Below are positions 7,670 through 16,891 of a DNA stretch of 64,000 nucleotides, in pieces (the first letter of the stretch is position 1; each line of letters begins with the position of its first letter). The notes under the pieces are model-generated. The model searched no databases. It had not been told where the DNA came from and worked only from the letters and a program-made list of their open reading frames with translations. The DNA is taken from the NCBI GenBank assembly GCA_041396585.1, contig JAWKYG010000005.1:340869-404868 (forward strand), read 5' to 3'. The DNA is from JAUIAI01 sp041396585 (GTDB lineage: Bacteria > Pseudomonadota > Gammaproteobacteria > Burkholderiales > Burkholderiaceae_E). The position numbers and the translations under genes are program-made.

Positions 7670-9031
7670 TCACGCGCGATGTGCGAGCATCTCCTCGAGA
7701 TAGTGGATCGATGTGCCGCCGGTGGCAAAGCCCGGGTCGGCCATCAGATGGCGGTGAAGATCGATATTGGTCTGGATGCCATCGACTGCCATCTCCGAGA
7801 GCGCGATCTTCATGCGCTCGATCGCCTGCTGGCGATGCTCGCCGAAGGCGATGACCTTGCCGATCATCGAGTCGTAATAGGGCGGCACCACATATCCGGC
7901 GTAGACATGGCTGTCCACCCGGATGCCGGGCCCTCCGGGCGCATGCCAGGCGCTGATCCGGCCCGGTGAGGGCGTGAACTTGAAGGGGTCTTCGGCGTTG
8001 ATCCGGCACTCGATCGCGTGGCCACGGATCTGCACATCGCGTTGCCGCAGGCGCAGTTTCTCCTTGGCCGCGATGCGGATCTGCTCCTGCACGATGTCCA
8101 CGCCGGTGACCAGCTCGGTGACCGGATGTTCGACCTGCACCCGCGTGTTCATCTCGATGAAATAGAACTCGCCGTTCTCGAACAGGAACTCGAAGGTGCC
8201 GGCGCCGCGATAGCCGATCTTGCGACAGGCATCGGCGCAACGGTCGCCGATACGATCGATCAACTTGCGCGGGATCCCGGGCGCCGGTGCCTCCTCGATC
8301 ACCTTCTGGTGGCGTCGCTGCATCGAGCAGTCGCGTTCGCCCAGGTGGATCGCATTGCCGTGTTCGTCGGCCAGGATCTGGATCTCGACATGGCGCGGAT
8401 TCTGCAGGAACTTCTCCATATAGACCGTGGGGTTGCCGAACGCGGCTTCGGCCTCGGAGCGGGTCATCGAGACCGCATTGATCAGCGCCGCCTCGGAGTG
8501 CACCACGCGCATACCGCGCCCGCCGCCACCGCCGGCCGCCTTGATGATCACCGGATAGCCGACTGCGCGCGCCATCCGGATGATCTCCTGGGGATCGTCG
8601 GGCAGTGCGCCGTCCGAGCCCGGGACCACGGGCACCTTGGCCGCGCGCATCGCATCCTTGGCCGAGACCTTGTCGCCCATCAGGCGGATGTTCTCCGGGC
8701 GCGGCCCGATGAACACGAAGCCGCTGCGCTCCACGCGCTCGGCGAAATCCGCGTTCTCGGACAGAAAGCCGTAGCCCGGGTGAATCGCCGTGGTGTCGGT
8801 CACCTCGGCCGCGCTGATGATCGCCGGAATATTCAGATAGCTGTCGCGCGAGGACGGCGGGCCGATGCAGACCGATTCATCGGCCAGCTTCACGTACTTG
8901 GCCTCGGTGTCCGCCTGCGAATGCACCACGACAGTGCGAATGCCCAGTTCGCGACACGCGCGTTGAATGCGCAGCGCGATCTCGCCGCGATTGGCGATCA
9001 GGATCTTCTCGAACATGGGGGCTTCGTTCAT
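7670..9031 (-). CDS. accC: Acetyl-CoA carboxylase, biotin carboxylase subunit
   Basis: A 453-residue biotin carboxylase, the ATP-dependent enzyme that carboxylates the biotin on AccB in the first step of fatty acid synthesis. The N-terminal FEKILIANRGEIALRI, the glycine-rich ATP-grasp loop KAAGGGGGRGMRVV, the ERDCSMQRRHQKVIEEAP segment and FIEMNTRVQVEHPVTE are all present. The start at 9031 overlaps the accB stop by four bases (ATGA), which favours it over the internal ATG five codons later that matches the usual protein start. The two genes are translationally coupled. Confidence 0.95.
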   Translation of the reverse strand: MNEAPMFEKILIANRGEIALRIQRACRELGIRTVVVHSQADTEAKYVKLADESVCIGPPSSRDSYLNIPAIISAAEVTDTTAIHPGYGFLSENADFAERVERSGFVFIGPRPENIRLMGDKVSAKDAMRAAKVPVVPGSDGALPDDPQEIIRMARAVGYPVIIKAAGGGGGRGMRVVHSEAALINAVSMTRSEAEAAFGNPTVYMEKFLQNPRHVEIQILADEHGNAIHLGERDCSMQRRHQKVIEEAPAPGIPRKLIDRIGDRCADACRKIGYRGAGTFEFLFENGEFYFIEMNTRVQVEHPVTELVTGVDIVQEQIRIAAKEKLRLRQRDVQIRGHAIECRINAEDPFKFTPSPGRISAWHAPGGPGIRVDSHVYAGYVVPPYYDSMIGKVIAFGEHRQQAIERMKIALSEMAVDGIQTNIDLHRHLMADPGFATGGTSIHYLEEMLAHRA

Positions 9032-9480
9032 TCGATCACGAACAGGGGCTGGCCAAACTCCACAGGCTGGCCGTTCTCGACCAGGATCGCGGTAATGCGG
9101 CCGGATTTCTCGGCCTCGATCTCATTGAGCAGCTTCATGGCCTCGATGATGCACAAGGTGTCACCGTCGCTGACCTTGCTGCCGATCTCGACGAAGGGGT
9201 CGGACTGCGGATTGGGCGAGCGATAGAACGTGCCGACCATCGGCGACTTGACCGTGAAGCCGCTGGCCATCGGGGCCGGTGCCTCGGCCCGTGCTTCGGG
9301 CGTCGCCGCCGGGGCGCTCACCGTGGTCACCGGGGCAGGCGCCTGATAGACGGGCCCCGCGGCCACGGTCGGGGACTGCTTGAGAATGCGCACCCGGTCT
9401 TCGCCTTCCGTGATCTCGAGCTCGGCAATGCCGGATTCCGCGACCAGGTCGATGAGGGTCTTGAGCTTTCTGAGGTCCAT
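9028..9480 (-). CDS. accB: Acetyl-CoA carboxylase, biotin carboxyl carrier protein
   Basis: A 150-residue biotin carboxyl carrier protein. The N-terminal helix (MDLRKLKTLIDLVAESGIAELEI) is joined by an Ala/Pro-rich linker (about residues 36-72) to the biotinyl domain. The biotin is attached at Lys116 in the motif EAMKL. It shuttles carboxyl groups between AccC and the carboxyltransferase. Its stop codon overlaps the accC start. The aroQ stop lies 59 bases upstream, and the order aroQ-accB-accC is a common bacterial operon. Confidence 0.95.
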   Translation of the reverse strand: MDLRKLKTLIDLVAESGIAELEITEGEDRVRILKQSPTVAAGPVYQAPAPVTTVSAPAATPEARAEAPAPMASGFTVKSPMVGTFYRSPNPQSDPFVEIGSKVSDGDTLCIIEAMKLLNEIEAEKSGRITAILVENGQPVEFGQPLFVIE

Positions 9481-9539
9481 GAATCGTGTCTCCGATCAGG
9501 CCGGACGCCGGCGCTGGACGATCGATTGGGGAAAGGGCG

Positions 9540-10013
9540 TCAGCCGGCCGCGCTGGGCGCTGGCCAGTCTTGCCCGTGGAGCGAGGCGGCTGCCCATTGC
9601 AGCGCCATCAGGTAGCCACGCGTGCCCAGGCCGACGATGCTGCCCTGGGCGAGATCGCTCACATACGACTTGTGGCGAAATGCCTCGCGGCGGTGGATGT
9701 TGGTCAGATGGACTTCGATGAAGGGGATCGCGACACCGGCGAGGGCATCCCGGATCGCGACACTTGTATGCGTGAACGCGGCCGGATTGATGATGATGAA
9801 GTCAATTCCCTCGGTTCGCGCCACATGGATGCGATCCACGAGCGCGCCTTCGTGATTCGACTGGAAGCTCTGCAGCGCAACTCCCAGCCCGGTCGCGGCA
9901 GCCTTCAGCCCGGCCTCGACATCGGCCAGGGTGGTGCGGCCATAGATCTCCGGCTCACGCGTGCCGAGCAGATTGAGGTTCGGGCCGTGCAGCGCCAGGA
10001 CGGAGAAGGCCAT
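9540..10013 (-). CDS. aroQ: Type II 3-dehydroquinate dehydratase
   Basis: A 157-residue type II dehydroquinase, which converts 3-dehydroquinate to 3-dehydroshikimate in the shikimate pathway. The diagnostic motifs are HGPNLNLLGTREPEIYG (with the active-site Tyr in IYG), SNHEG, INPAAFTHTSVAIRDAL and EVHLTNIHRRE. The length is normal (about 145-160). It heads the aroQ-accB-accC-prmA run; roughly 200 bases upstream separate it from the TlpA-like gene and probably hold the promoter. A run of seven A residues directly precedes the ATG on the coding strand. Confidence 0.95.
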   Translation of the reverse strand: MAFSVLALHGPNLNLLGTREPEIYGRTTLADVEAGLKAAATGLGVALQSFQSNHEGALVDRIHVARTEGIDFIIINPAAFTHTSVAIRDALAGVAIPFIEVHLTNIHRREAFRHKSYVSDLAQGSIVGLGTRGYLMALQWAAASLHGQDWPAPSAAG

Positions 10014-10212
10014 TTTTTTCCCGTGATTTAGCCGAAGATGCCAGCCAATTCACGATTCTGGGGTCTGCTGCGCCCGCTGGCAAGCGCTTTTGCTGCCATG
10101 CCACATGGCCGTGGTGCCGCTTAATGGCGCCAAAAGAGGCTAAATTGGGGCGAATTGGGGGTTTCGATCCGTTCGCTATCGCTTCGGTGTTGCTGGCGGG
10201 GGGCGCAGTCGG

Positions 10213-10764
10213 TCAGCCCGGGGTGCGGGCGAGCGCCTGTTCGATGGCCTGGCGTAGTTCATTGCGCGAAATGCGGCCCAGCTTGCGCGCAACCTCCTGG
10301 CCATTGCGGTCATAGACCATGGTGTAGGGCAGCGCCCCCTGCTCATTTCCGAAATCGCGCACAACGGCCAGGCCGGCAGCATCCATAGCGAAAAGCGGGT
10401 AAGACACCTTCAATTTCGAAGAAAATGCCCTGATGCGCTCCGCGGTATCGAGGCCAAGGCCGAGCACCACGACGTCGCGTTTTGCGTATTCGGCCTGAAT
10501 TTCGTCGATCTCCGGCATTTCCTGTACGCAGGGCGGGCACCAGGTCGCCCAGAAGTTCAGCACCAGGATCTTGCCGGTGTAGATGGACATATCCGCAGGC
10601 CGGCCATCGGCATCCGGCACCTTCTGGCCCAGCAGATGGTTCAGCGGGACCGCCGAGCCCGTCGGCGGGGGCTGCTTGTTCCAGAGCCCGATGCCGGCGC
10701 CGATCACCAGGGCCGCCAACGCGACGATCCCGGTCAGCAGGCTGTTCTTCATGGTGCGGTTCAT
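10213..10764 (-). CDS. TlpA-like thiol:disulfide reductase, membrane-anchored
   Basis: A 183-residue protein with an N-terminal transmembrane anchor (LLTGIVALAALVIGAGIGLW, about residues 9-28) and a periplasmic thioredoxin-fold domain. The redox motif is WCPPC with Cys76 and Cys79, and the cis-Pro loop is seen in GALPYTMVYD. TlpA/ResA-type proteins reduce periplasmic cysteines, for example during cytochrome maturation; the client here is unknown. The ATG at 10764 overlaps the stop of the upstream gene by four bases, so the two are probably co-translated. Confidence 0.88.
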   Translation of the reverse strand: MNRTMKNSLLTGIVALAALVIGAGIGLWNKQPPPTGSAVPLNHLLGQKVPDADGRPADMSIYTGKILVLNFWATWCPPCVQEMPEIDEIQAEYAKRDVVVLGLGLDTAERIRAFSSKLKVSYPLFAMDAAGLAVVRDFGNEQGALPYTMVYDRNGQEVARKLGRISRNELRQAIEQALARTPG

Positions 10765-11369
10765 GTGCGAAGCTTCTCGATCAGCGCCTGGCGCGAGCCG
10801 CGCTCGGCCGGGCGCGAACCCTTGCGGGGCGCGCTGCGCATCTCGCGCCGGTCGTAAGTGGCCAGCAACACCGGTTCGTCGCGCCAGAAAAAGGCCAGCG
10901 CCTCGGCCTCGCCGCGCCCGCTCAGATGCGGCACGGTCACGGCGTCGAAGCGGATATTGCGATTGAGCAGATCGATGGCCAGATCCTTCGCATTGTCGGA
11001 AAACGCCTGCAAATGAATGGGCGCGTGTTCGGCCACGATGCCCTTCCAGACCGCGCCGGTGAGCATCGGGTCATGATCGGACAGCATCTCCATCAGTTCC
11101 AGCGCCACCTCGCGCCGGCGCCGCACCCTGGCCTCGTGATCCTCGTCGAACAACTGCAGATGGGCGAGCAATGCGGCATCGATATCTTCGTTATCCGGCA
11201 GGGACTGGCGCATGCCGGCGCAGCCCAGGGACTCTGCGGCCTTGAATTTCGCGCTGGCATAGTCGAGCGCGTGATCGGCGATCAGGCCGGCGGCGGCGGC
11301 GGCGACCTCGCTGCGCAGGTCACGCGGGCCGCGATCGTCGCCCGAGGGCAGGAGAGGGTCTCGGGGCAT
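10761..11369 (-). CDS. Conserved hypothetical protein beside mpl
   Basis: A 202-residue soluble protein I cannot assign a function. The N-terminal half is helical (SEVAAAAAGLIADHALDYASAKFKAAESLG) and the centre reads LTGAVWKGIVAEHAPIHLQAFSDNAKDLAIDLLNRNIRFD. The C-terminal tail is Arg/Ser-rich. From memory, proteins with this pattern sit next to mpl in other betaproteobacteria; the middle part looks somewhat like a nucleotidyltransferase fold, but I see no decisive motif. It is transcribed away from mpl and overlaps the TlpA-like gene by four bases. Confidence 0.7.
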   Translation of the reverse strand: MPRDPLLPSGDDRGPRDLRSEVAAAAAGLIADHALDYASAKFKAAESLGCAGMRQSLPDNEDIDAALLAHLQLFDEDHEARVRRRREVALELMEMLSDHDPMLTGAVWKGIVAEHAPIHLQAFSDNAKDLAIDLLNRNIRFDAVTVPHLSGRGEAEALAFFWRDEPVLLATYDRREMRSAPRKGSRPAERGSRQALIEKLRT

Positions 11370-11604
11370 GGGAGAAGTTTATGCGTGGATCACCACGTGG
11401 GAGATTGTGCTGTCTCGGCGCCGGCCGGCGCAAGTCACCCGCGACGCCGGCACCGATCCGCGGGCATTGCGGCAAAATGGTCCGCCAACGACCGGCCCGC
11501 GTGTGATGCGAAACGGCACACCGGAAACCGCGGCTGGCAGGCGGCGGCGCGCATCGCAGACGATGCGGCCCCGCCCGGACCTCTTCTGCGACGAGTGATC
11601 GACT

Positions 11605-12978
11605 TTGGCAAGAATCCATATCCTGGGCATCTGCGGCACCTTCATGGGCGGGGTGGCGGCGATCGCGCGCGAGGCCGGCCACGAGGTCATGGGCTGCGAT
11701 GCCAACGTGTATCCGCCGATGTCGGACCAGCTACGCTCGCTGGGCATCGAGCTGATCGAGGGCTTCGATGCCGCCCAGGTGTCGCTGGCCCCCGATGTCT
11801 GGATCATCGGCAACGTGGTCACCCGAGGCAATCCGCTGATGGAGGCGATCCTCGAGGCCGGCCTGCCGTATCAGTCCGGCCCGCAGTGGCTGGCAGAACA
11901 GGTGCTGGCCGGCCGGCATGTGCTGGCGGTGGCGGGCACGCACGGCAAGACCACGACCACGGCGATGCTCGTGCATCTGCTCGAGGCGGGCGGCCTGTCA
12001 CCCGGCTATCTCGTGGGCGGCGTGCCGGGTGACGGCCAGCCATCGGCACGGCTTGGCGGTGGGGCGCGGGCACCCTTCGTGATCGAGGCCGACGAATACG
12101 ACACAGCGTTCTTCGACAAGCGATCGAAATTCGTGCACTACCGGCCGCGCACCGCGATCCTGAACAATCTCGAGTTCGATCATGCGGACATCTTCGCGGA
12201 TCTGGCGCAGATCCAGACGCAGTTTCATCACCTTGTGCGCACCATCCCCGGCTCGGGCGTGATCATCCGCCCGCGCGCGAGTGACGCGATCGACGCGGTG
12301 CTGGCGCGCGGCTGCTGGAGCAAGGTGCGCAGCTTCGGCGACGGCGGTGATTGGTCGGCGCAGCTCATGCCCGATGGCACGTTCGAGGTTCTCGCGTACG
12401 GGCGGTCGCGTGGCCGCGCGCTGCTGAGCCTGCCGGGCGCGCACAATCGCGCCAATGCGCTGGCCGCGATGGCGGCGGCCGAAACCGTCGGGGTGGCGCC
12501 CGAGCAGGCGGTGGCATCGATGGCCCGGTTTGCCGGGGTGCGGCGGCGACTCGAAGTCCGTGGTTGCGAGGCGGGTGTCACGGTGATCGATGATTTCGCC
12601 CATCATCCGAGTGCAATGCGTGCCAGCATCGCCGCGCTGCGCGAGCGCGATTCGTCGGGGCGCATCATCGCGGTCTTCGAGCCGCGATCGAACACGATGC
12701 GTGCCGGCCGCCTCAATGATGATCTGGCCGGCTCCCTGGTCGGCGCGGATATCGTGGTCTGCCTGGCGCAGGAGGGGCTGCCCTGGCAGCCGGAGACGGT
12801 ACTGGCGCCGCTGCGTGCTCATGCCGAACTGCTCGTGCCGGGCTCGGTCGATCAGCTGGTGGCCGAGGTGCTGGCGAGGGCCCGTGAAGGGGATCGGGTC
12901 CTGGTGATGAGCAATGGCGGGTTCGGTGCGGTGCACGAGCGGCTGCTGAGCGGATTGCGCGAAGCGGCACACTACTAG
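11605..12978 (+). CDS. mpl: UDP-N-acetylmuramate:murein tripeptide ligase
   Basis: A 457-residue Mur-ligase family protein. It joins the recycled tripeptide L-Ala-gamma-D-Glu-meso-DAP to UDP-MurNAc, so cell-wall fragments are reused. The N-terminal HILGICGTFMGG is typical of Mpl rather than MurC, and the ATP-binding loop is GTHGKTTT (residues 111-118). EADEYDTAFFDKRSKFVHYRPR and FAHHPSAM are further family signatures. The start is TTG at 11605: an in-frame TGA at 11596-11598 leaves no room for an earlier start, and the next codons match the conserved N-terminus. Confidence 0.93.
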   Translation: MARIHILGICGTFMGGVAAIAREAGHEVMGCDANVYPPMSDQLRSLGIELIEGFDAAQVSLAPDVWIIGNVVTRGNPLMEAILEAGLPYQSGPQWLAEQVLAGRHVLAVAGTHGKTTTTAMLVHLLEAGGLSPGYLVGGVPGDGQPSARLGGGARAPFVIEADEYDTAFFDKRSKFVHYRPRTAILNNLEFDHADIFADLAQIQTQFHHLVRTIPGSGVIIRPRASDAIDAVLARGCWSKVRSFGDGGDWSAQLMPDGTFEVLAYGRSRGRALLSLPGAHNRANALAAMAAAETVGVAPEQAVASMARFAGVRRRLEVRGCEAGVTVIDDFAHHPSAMRASIAALRERDSSGRIIAVFEPRSNTMRAGRLNDDLAGSLVGADIVVCLAQEGLPWQPETVLAPLRAHAELLVPGSVDQLVAEVLARAREGDRVLVMSNGGFGAVHERLLSGLREAAHY

Positions 12979-13058
12979 ACGTTCATTTCCTGTTGGCTGT
13001 TGCGAGACGGGCCGGAACCGTTTCGCTTATGCGGCTGACCACGATCGGGAGCGCCCGC

Positions 13059-15409
13059 ATGTCGAGCAAGTCGCCCAAGCATCCGCACCTCAAGACCTAT
13101 CCGGACGGCAGCCCGTTCACGGGCAGGATCGGCCCCACGGTCGAGGCCTCGGAGGCGGCCTGGCCGGTCAAGGCGACGGCTCCGGAGCAGGCGCCGAATG
13201 TGTTGTTCATCGTCCTCGATGATCTCGGCTATGCGCAGCTCGGATGCTATGGCGGGCTCGGCGACCGTATCCGCACGCCACACATCGATGCACTGGCCGC
13301 GCAAGGGCTTCGCTATCGTGATTTCCATACCACCGCGCTGTGTTCGCCAACCCGCGGCGCATTGCTCACCGGGCGCAATCAGCACAGTCTCGGGCTGGGC
13401 GTCATCGTCGAGCGGGCCACGGGATTTCCAGGCTACAACGCCCGCATACCGAAGGACAGCGCGATGCTGCCGCGGGTCGGCGCCCAGGGCTATGGCACCT
13501 ATTGCGTCGGCAAGTGGCATCTGACCCCGGACGAACACAACGGGCCGACCGGGCCGTTCGATCGCTGGCCGCTCGGGCAGGGATTCGACCGGTTCTATGG
13601 TTTCCTGCCTGGTGAGACCGACCAGTGGCATCCGGATCTCTGGGAGGACAATCATCGCACCGATCCCCCGCAACGCACCGACTATCACCTGAGCGAGGAT
13701 CTCGCCGACCGTGCGATCCAGTGGCTGACCGAACATTGGGCGGTCGACGAGGACCGGCCGTTCTTCCTGCACTTCGCGACCGGCGCGCCGCATGCCCCGC
13801 ATCATGCGCCGCGCGAGTATATCGACGCCTATCGCGGTGTCTTCGACGACGGCTGGGATGTGATCCGTGAGCAGACCTTCGCGCGTCAGCTGGCACTCGG
13901 GGTGGTGCCTGCCGGTACCGAGCTGCCGCCGCGCAACCGGGGCGTGCCCGCATGGCAGTCGCTGAGCGCCGAGGAGCGAGCGGTCTTCTGCCGCCAGATG
14001 GAGGTCTATGCGGCCTTCGTGACCCACACCGATGCCCAGGTCGGGCGTTTGCTCGAGCATCTGAAGCGCAGTGGGCAATTCGAGAACACCCTGATCTTCC
14101 TGCTCAGCGACAACGGCGCCTCGGCCGAAGGGGGGCGCAATGGCCTGCTCACCGAGATCAGCTATTTCAACGGCCTGGAGGATTCGATCGCCGAGATGCA
14201 CAAGCGGCTCGACGAATGGGGCGGGCCCAGCACCTACCCGCACTATGCGGCCGGCTGGGCCTGGCTGGGCAATACGCCGCAGCGTTGGTACAAGGCCTTC
14301 GTACACGAGGGCGGCACCCGCGATCCGTTGATCGTGAGCTGGCCCAGCCGCATCCGCGATGCCGGCGCCGTGCGCGGCCAGTTCCATCATGTGGTCGATA
14401 TCGCGCAGACCGTGTACCGGGTCACCGGTATCGAACCGCCCGCCTCGATCGACGGTGTGTCGCAACGCCCGCACGAGGGTACGCCGTTCGACTACAGCTT
14501 CGACGATGCCCGGGCGCCGACGCGCAAGCGGCGCCAGTATTTCGAGATGTTCGCGCATCGCGCGATCTGGGCGGATGGCTGGAAGGCGGTCACGCTGCAT
14601 CCGTCGGCGGGCGCTTTGCGGCGCATCGGGGATCCCTCGATGACCGCGGTCGCCGGCGGATTCGAGAACGATGTCTTCGGGAGCTCTACCATCTCGAGGC
14701 GGATTTTGCCGAGGCACGCGATCTGGCCGCCCAGCATCCTGAGAAGCTGGCCGAGTTGCAGCGGCTCTGGCATGAGGATGCCGAGCGCTACCAGGTGTTT
14801 CCGCTCGATGACCGGCTGATCGAGCGAATCCGATCGCCGCGTCCGCGGGTCACCAAGCGTAAGGCGGTGCATGTCTGGCGCTCCCCGATGCGGCTCGTGC
14901 GATCGGTCTCGCCGAGCGTCATCGATCGCTCGCATCGCTTCGTGGCGCGAATCGCCGGGCCGCTCGAGGCGCGTGCGCGCCAGGGGGTGATTCTGTCCAA
15001 CGGCGGCCTGAACGGCGGCTACAGCCTGTTCGTGCTCGATGACCATCTGCACTATGTCTCGAACTTTCTGGGCAAGGAGCATTTCGTGCTGCGCGCGCAA
15101 GAGCCTCTGCCCGCGGGCGAGGTGAGCATCGAGCTCGACTGGCGGCGCAGCGGGCGCTTCGCCGGAGATGTCCGCCTGATCCAGAACGGCGCTTGCGTGG
15201 GCCAGATGCATGTGCCGCGCACGAACCCGGTGTTCTATGCGGTCAATGAGGGGCTCGAGATCGGTAGCGACAGCGGCGTCGCGGTATGGCCCGGTTATAC
15301 CGCGCCATTCCTGTTCAACGGCCGCATGATCGAAGTGAGCCTGGATCTGCGTGGTCCGGAACATGTGGATCCGGCGGCCGAGGCGCGCATCGCCCAATAT
15401 CGTCAGTAG
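13059..15409 (+). pseudogene. Arylsulfatase gene with one frameshift
   Basis: A type I (formylglycine) sulfatase. The N-terminal part carries NVLFIVLDDLGYAQLGCYGG and the active-site motif CSPTR with Cys95, which an FGE enzyme would oxidise to formylglycine. LLSDNGASAEGG and HEGGTRDPLIVSWP are other sulfatase signatures. The frame breaks near 14680: the first frame reads through FENDVFG, and ELYHLEADFAEARDLA continues in the next frame to the stop at 15409. Restoring one lost base gives about 783 residues, the usual length for large arylsulfatases with a C-terminal beta-domain. The ATG at 13059 is preceded by GGGAG. A sequencing error is as likely as a true mutation. Confidence 0.85.
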
Positions 15410-15498
15410 GCGGCAGTTTGGTTCCCGCTGCTTGCATCGACGCGACATCGCGGCCGATCGCAGGCGCCGGGGTGTTATAGGTCGGAGAGCGCTGGGCA

Positions 15499-16074
15499 AT
15501 GATCGTCTACCTGCATGGATTCCGTTCGTCCCCCCAATCATTCAAGGCACGCATGCTGGCCGAACGCATGGCCCTGGCGGGCCTGCACGACAAGTTCGTC
15601 TGTCCGCAACTGCCGGTCTCGCCGTCGGCGGCCATCACGCATATTCGCGAGATCAGCCCGATGACACCCAGCGTGACGCTGGTGGGCAGCTCGCTCGGCG
15701 GCTACTACGCCACGTATCTGGCCGAGCGCTTCGGCACGCGGGCGGTCCTGCTGAATCCGGCGATTCACCCGGCACGCGATCTCGCCCCCTCTGTTGGCGA
15801 GTTGCGCACCTATCACGATGACCAGCCGATGCGCTTCGAGCCCCAGTATCTCGACGAGCTGGCGGCGCTCGAGGTCTCGCCGCTGACCCATCACGAGCGC
15901 TATCTGTTGGTCGCCGCCAAAGGCGACGAGCTGATCGATTGGCGCGACATGGCGGCGCGCTATGCACCGGCGCGCATGCTGATCCACGAAGGCGGCGACC
16001 ATGCCTTGTCCGACTTCGATTTCTACATCGACGCGGTGCTCCGCTTCGCCGGCTATCCGCAGGCAGCGCGCTGA
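15499..16074 (+). CDS. YqiA/YcfP-type alpha/beta-fold esterase
   Basis: A 191-residue small alpha/beta hydrolase. The start MIVYLHGFRSSPQSFKA is the oxyanion region, the nucleophile elbow is GSSLGG (Ser65), and the rest of the triad is probably Asp in AKGDELIDW and His in GGDHALSDF. Proteins of this family (E. coli YqiA) hydrolyse short acyl esters; the natural substrate is unknown. It lies 90 bases after the sulfatase stop and 31 bases before the SDR gene. Confidence 0.85.
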   Translation: MIVYLHGFRSSPQSFKARMLAERMALAGLHDKFVCPQLPVSPSAAITHIREISPMTPSVTLVGSSLGGYYATYLAERFGTRAVLLNPAIHPARDLAPSVGELRTYHDDQPMRFEPQYLDELAALEVSPLTHHERYLLVAAKGDELIDWRDMAARYAPARMLIHEGGDHALSDFDFYIDAVLRFAGYPQAAR

Positions 16075-16104
16075 TCGTCCTATTCATTGCTCACGGGATT
16101 TCGC

Positions 16105-16848
16105 ATGCGACTGAAGAACAAGGTAGCTGTCGTCACGGGGGCGGCAAGCGGCATCGGGCTGGCTACCGCCGAGAAGTTCGTCCACGAGGGGGCGCGTGTG
16201 GTCATGGTCGATCTCGACCGGGATCGGCTGGCGCAGGTCTGCGACTCGATGGCGGTTGCCGATCGCGATCACACGCTGGCGGTGAGTGCCGATGTCACGA
16301 AATCGGCGTCTCTGGCGAAGATGGCTGCGCAGACCCTGGAGGCCTATGGGCGGATCGATATCCTGGTCAACAACGCGGGCATCACCATGGATGCCCGCCT
16401 GGCCAGAATGAGCGAGCACCAGTTCGACAAGGTAGTCGAGGTCAATCTCAAGGGCGTCTATCTCGCCACCCAGGCGGTGTTGCCGGCCATGCTGGAGCAG
16501 GGATCGGGGGTGCTGATCAATGTGTCTTCGGTGGTTGGTCTGTATGGCAATTTCGGCCAGACCAACTATGCGGCCACCAAGGCCGGTGTGATCGGTTTCG
16601 TCAAGACCTGGGCCCGGGAACTGGGGCCCAAGGGCATCCGCGCGGTGGCGGTCTGCCCCGGCTTCGTGCAGACGCCGATCCTCGATTCCATTCCCGCCGA
16701 CGTCATGGAGCGGCTGGTGGCCAAGGTTCCGCTGGGCCGATTGGGAGCACCGGCCGAGATCGCCAATGTCTACGCCTTTCTGGCCTCCGATGAGGCTTCC
16801 TATGTGAATGGCGCCGTGATCGAGGTGTCCGGCGGGATCATGCTCTGA
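16105..16848 (+). CDS. FabG-like short-chain dehydrogenase/reductase
   Basis: A 247-residue classical SDR closely resembling 3-oxoacyl-ACP reductase. The NAD(P)-binding motif is TGAASGIG (residues 11-18), NNAG is at 89-92, and the catalytic residues are Ser142, Tyr155 and Lys159 in YAATK. The C-terminus YVNGAVIEVSGGIML is typical of FabG. It is isolated from other fatty-acid synthesis genes, so it may act on another ketone substrate. The ATG at 16105 gives the standard SDR N-terminus. Confidence 0.88.
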   Translation: MRLKNKVAVVTGAASGIGLATAEKFVHEGARVVMVDLDRDRLAQVCDSMAVADRDHTLAVSADVTKSASLAKMAAQTLEAYGRIDILVNNAGITMDARLARMSEHQFDKVVEVNLKGVYLATQAVLPAMLEQGSGVLINVSSVVGLYGNFGQTNYAATKAGVIGFVKTWARELGPKGIRAVAVCPGFVQTPILDSIPADVMERLVAKVPLGRLGAPAEIANVYAFLASDEASYVNGAVIEVSGGIML

Positions 16849-16891
16849 TCTTCCGGGGCAGACACCGGACGGTCCGTATAATCGCAGCGCT

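Noticed and set aside
10014..10212. A clear sigma-70 promoter upstream of aroQ
   Set aside because: The region is where the promoter should be, but I found no -35/-10 pair with correct spacing.
12975..14717. A 580-codon open frame on the minus strand opposite the sulfatase gene
   Set aside because: It has no recognisable motif, and its Arg/Gly/Ala/Asp-rich composition is what an antisense frame of GC-rich DNA gives; the plus strand encodes a clear sulfatase.
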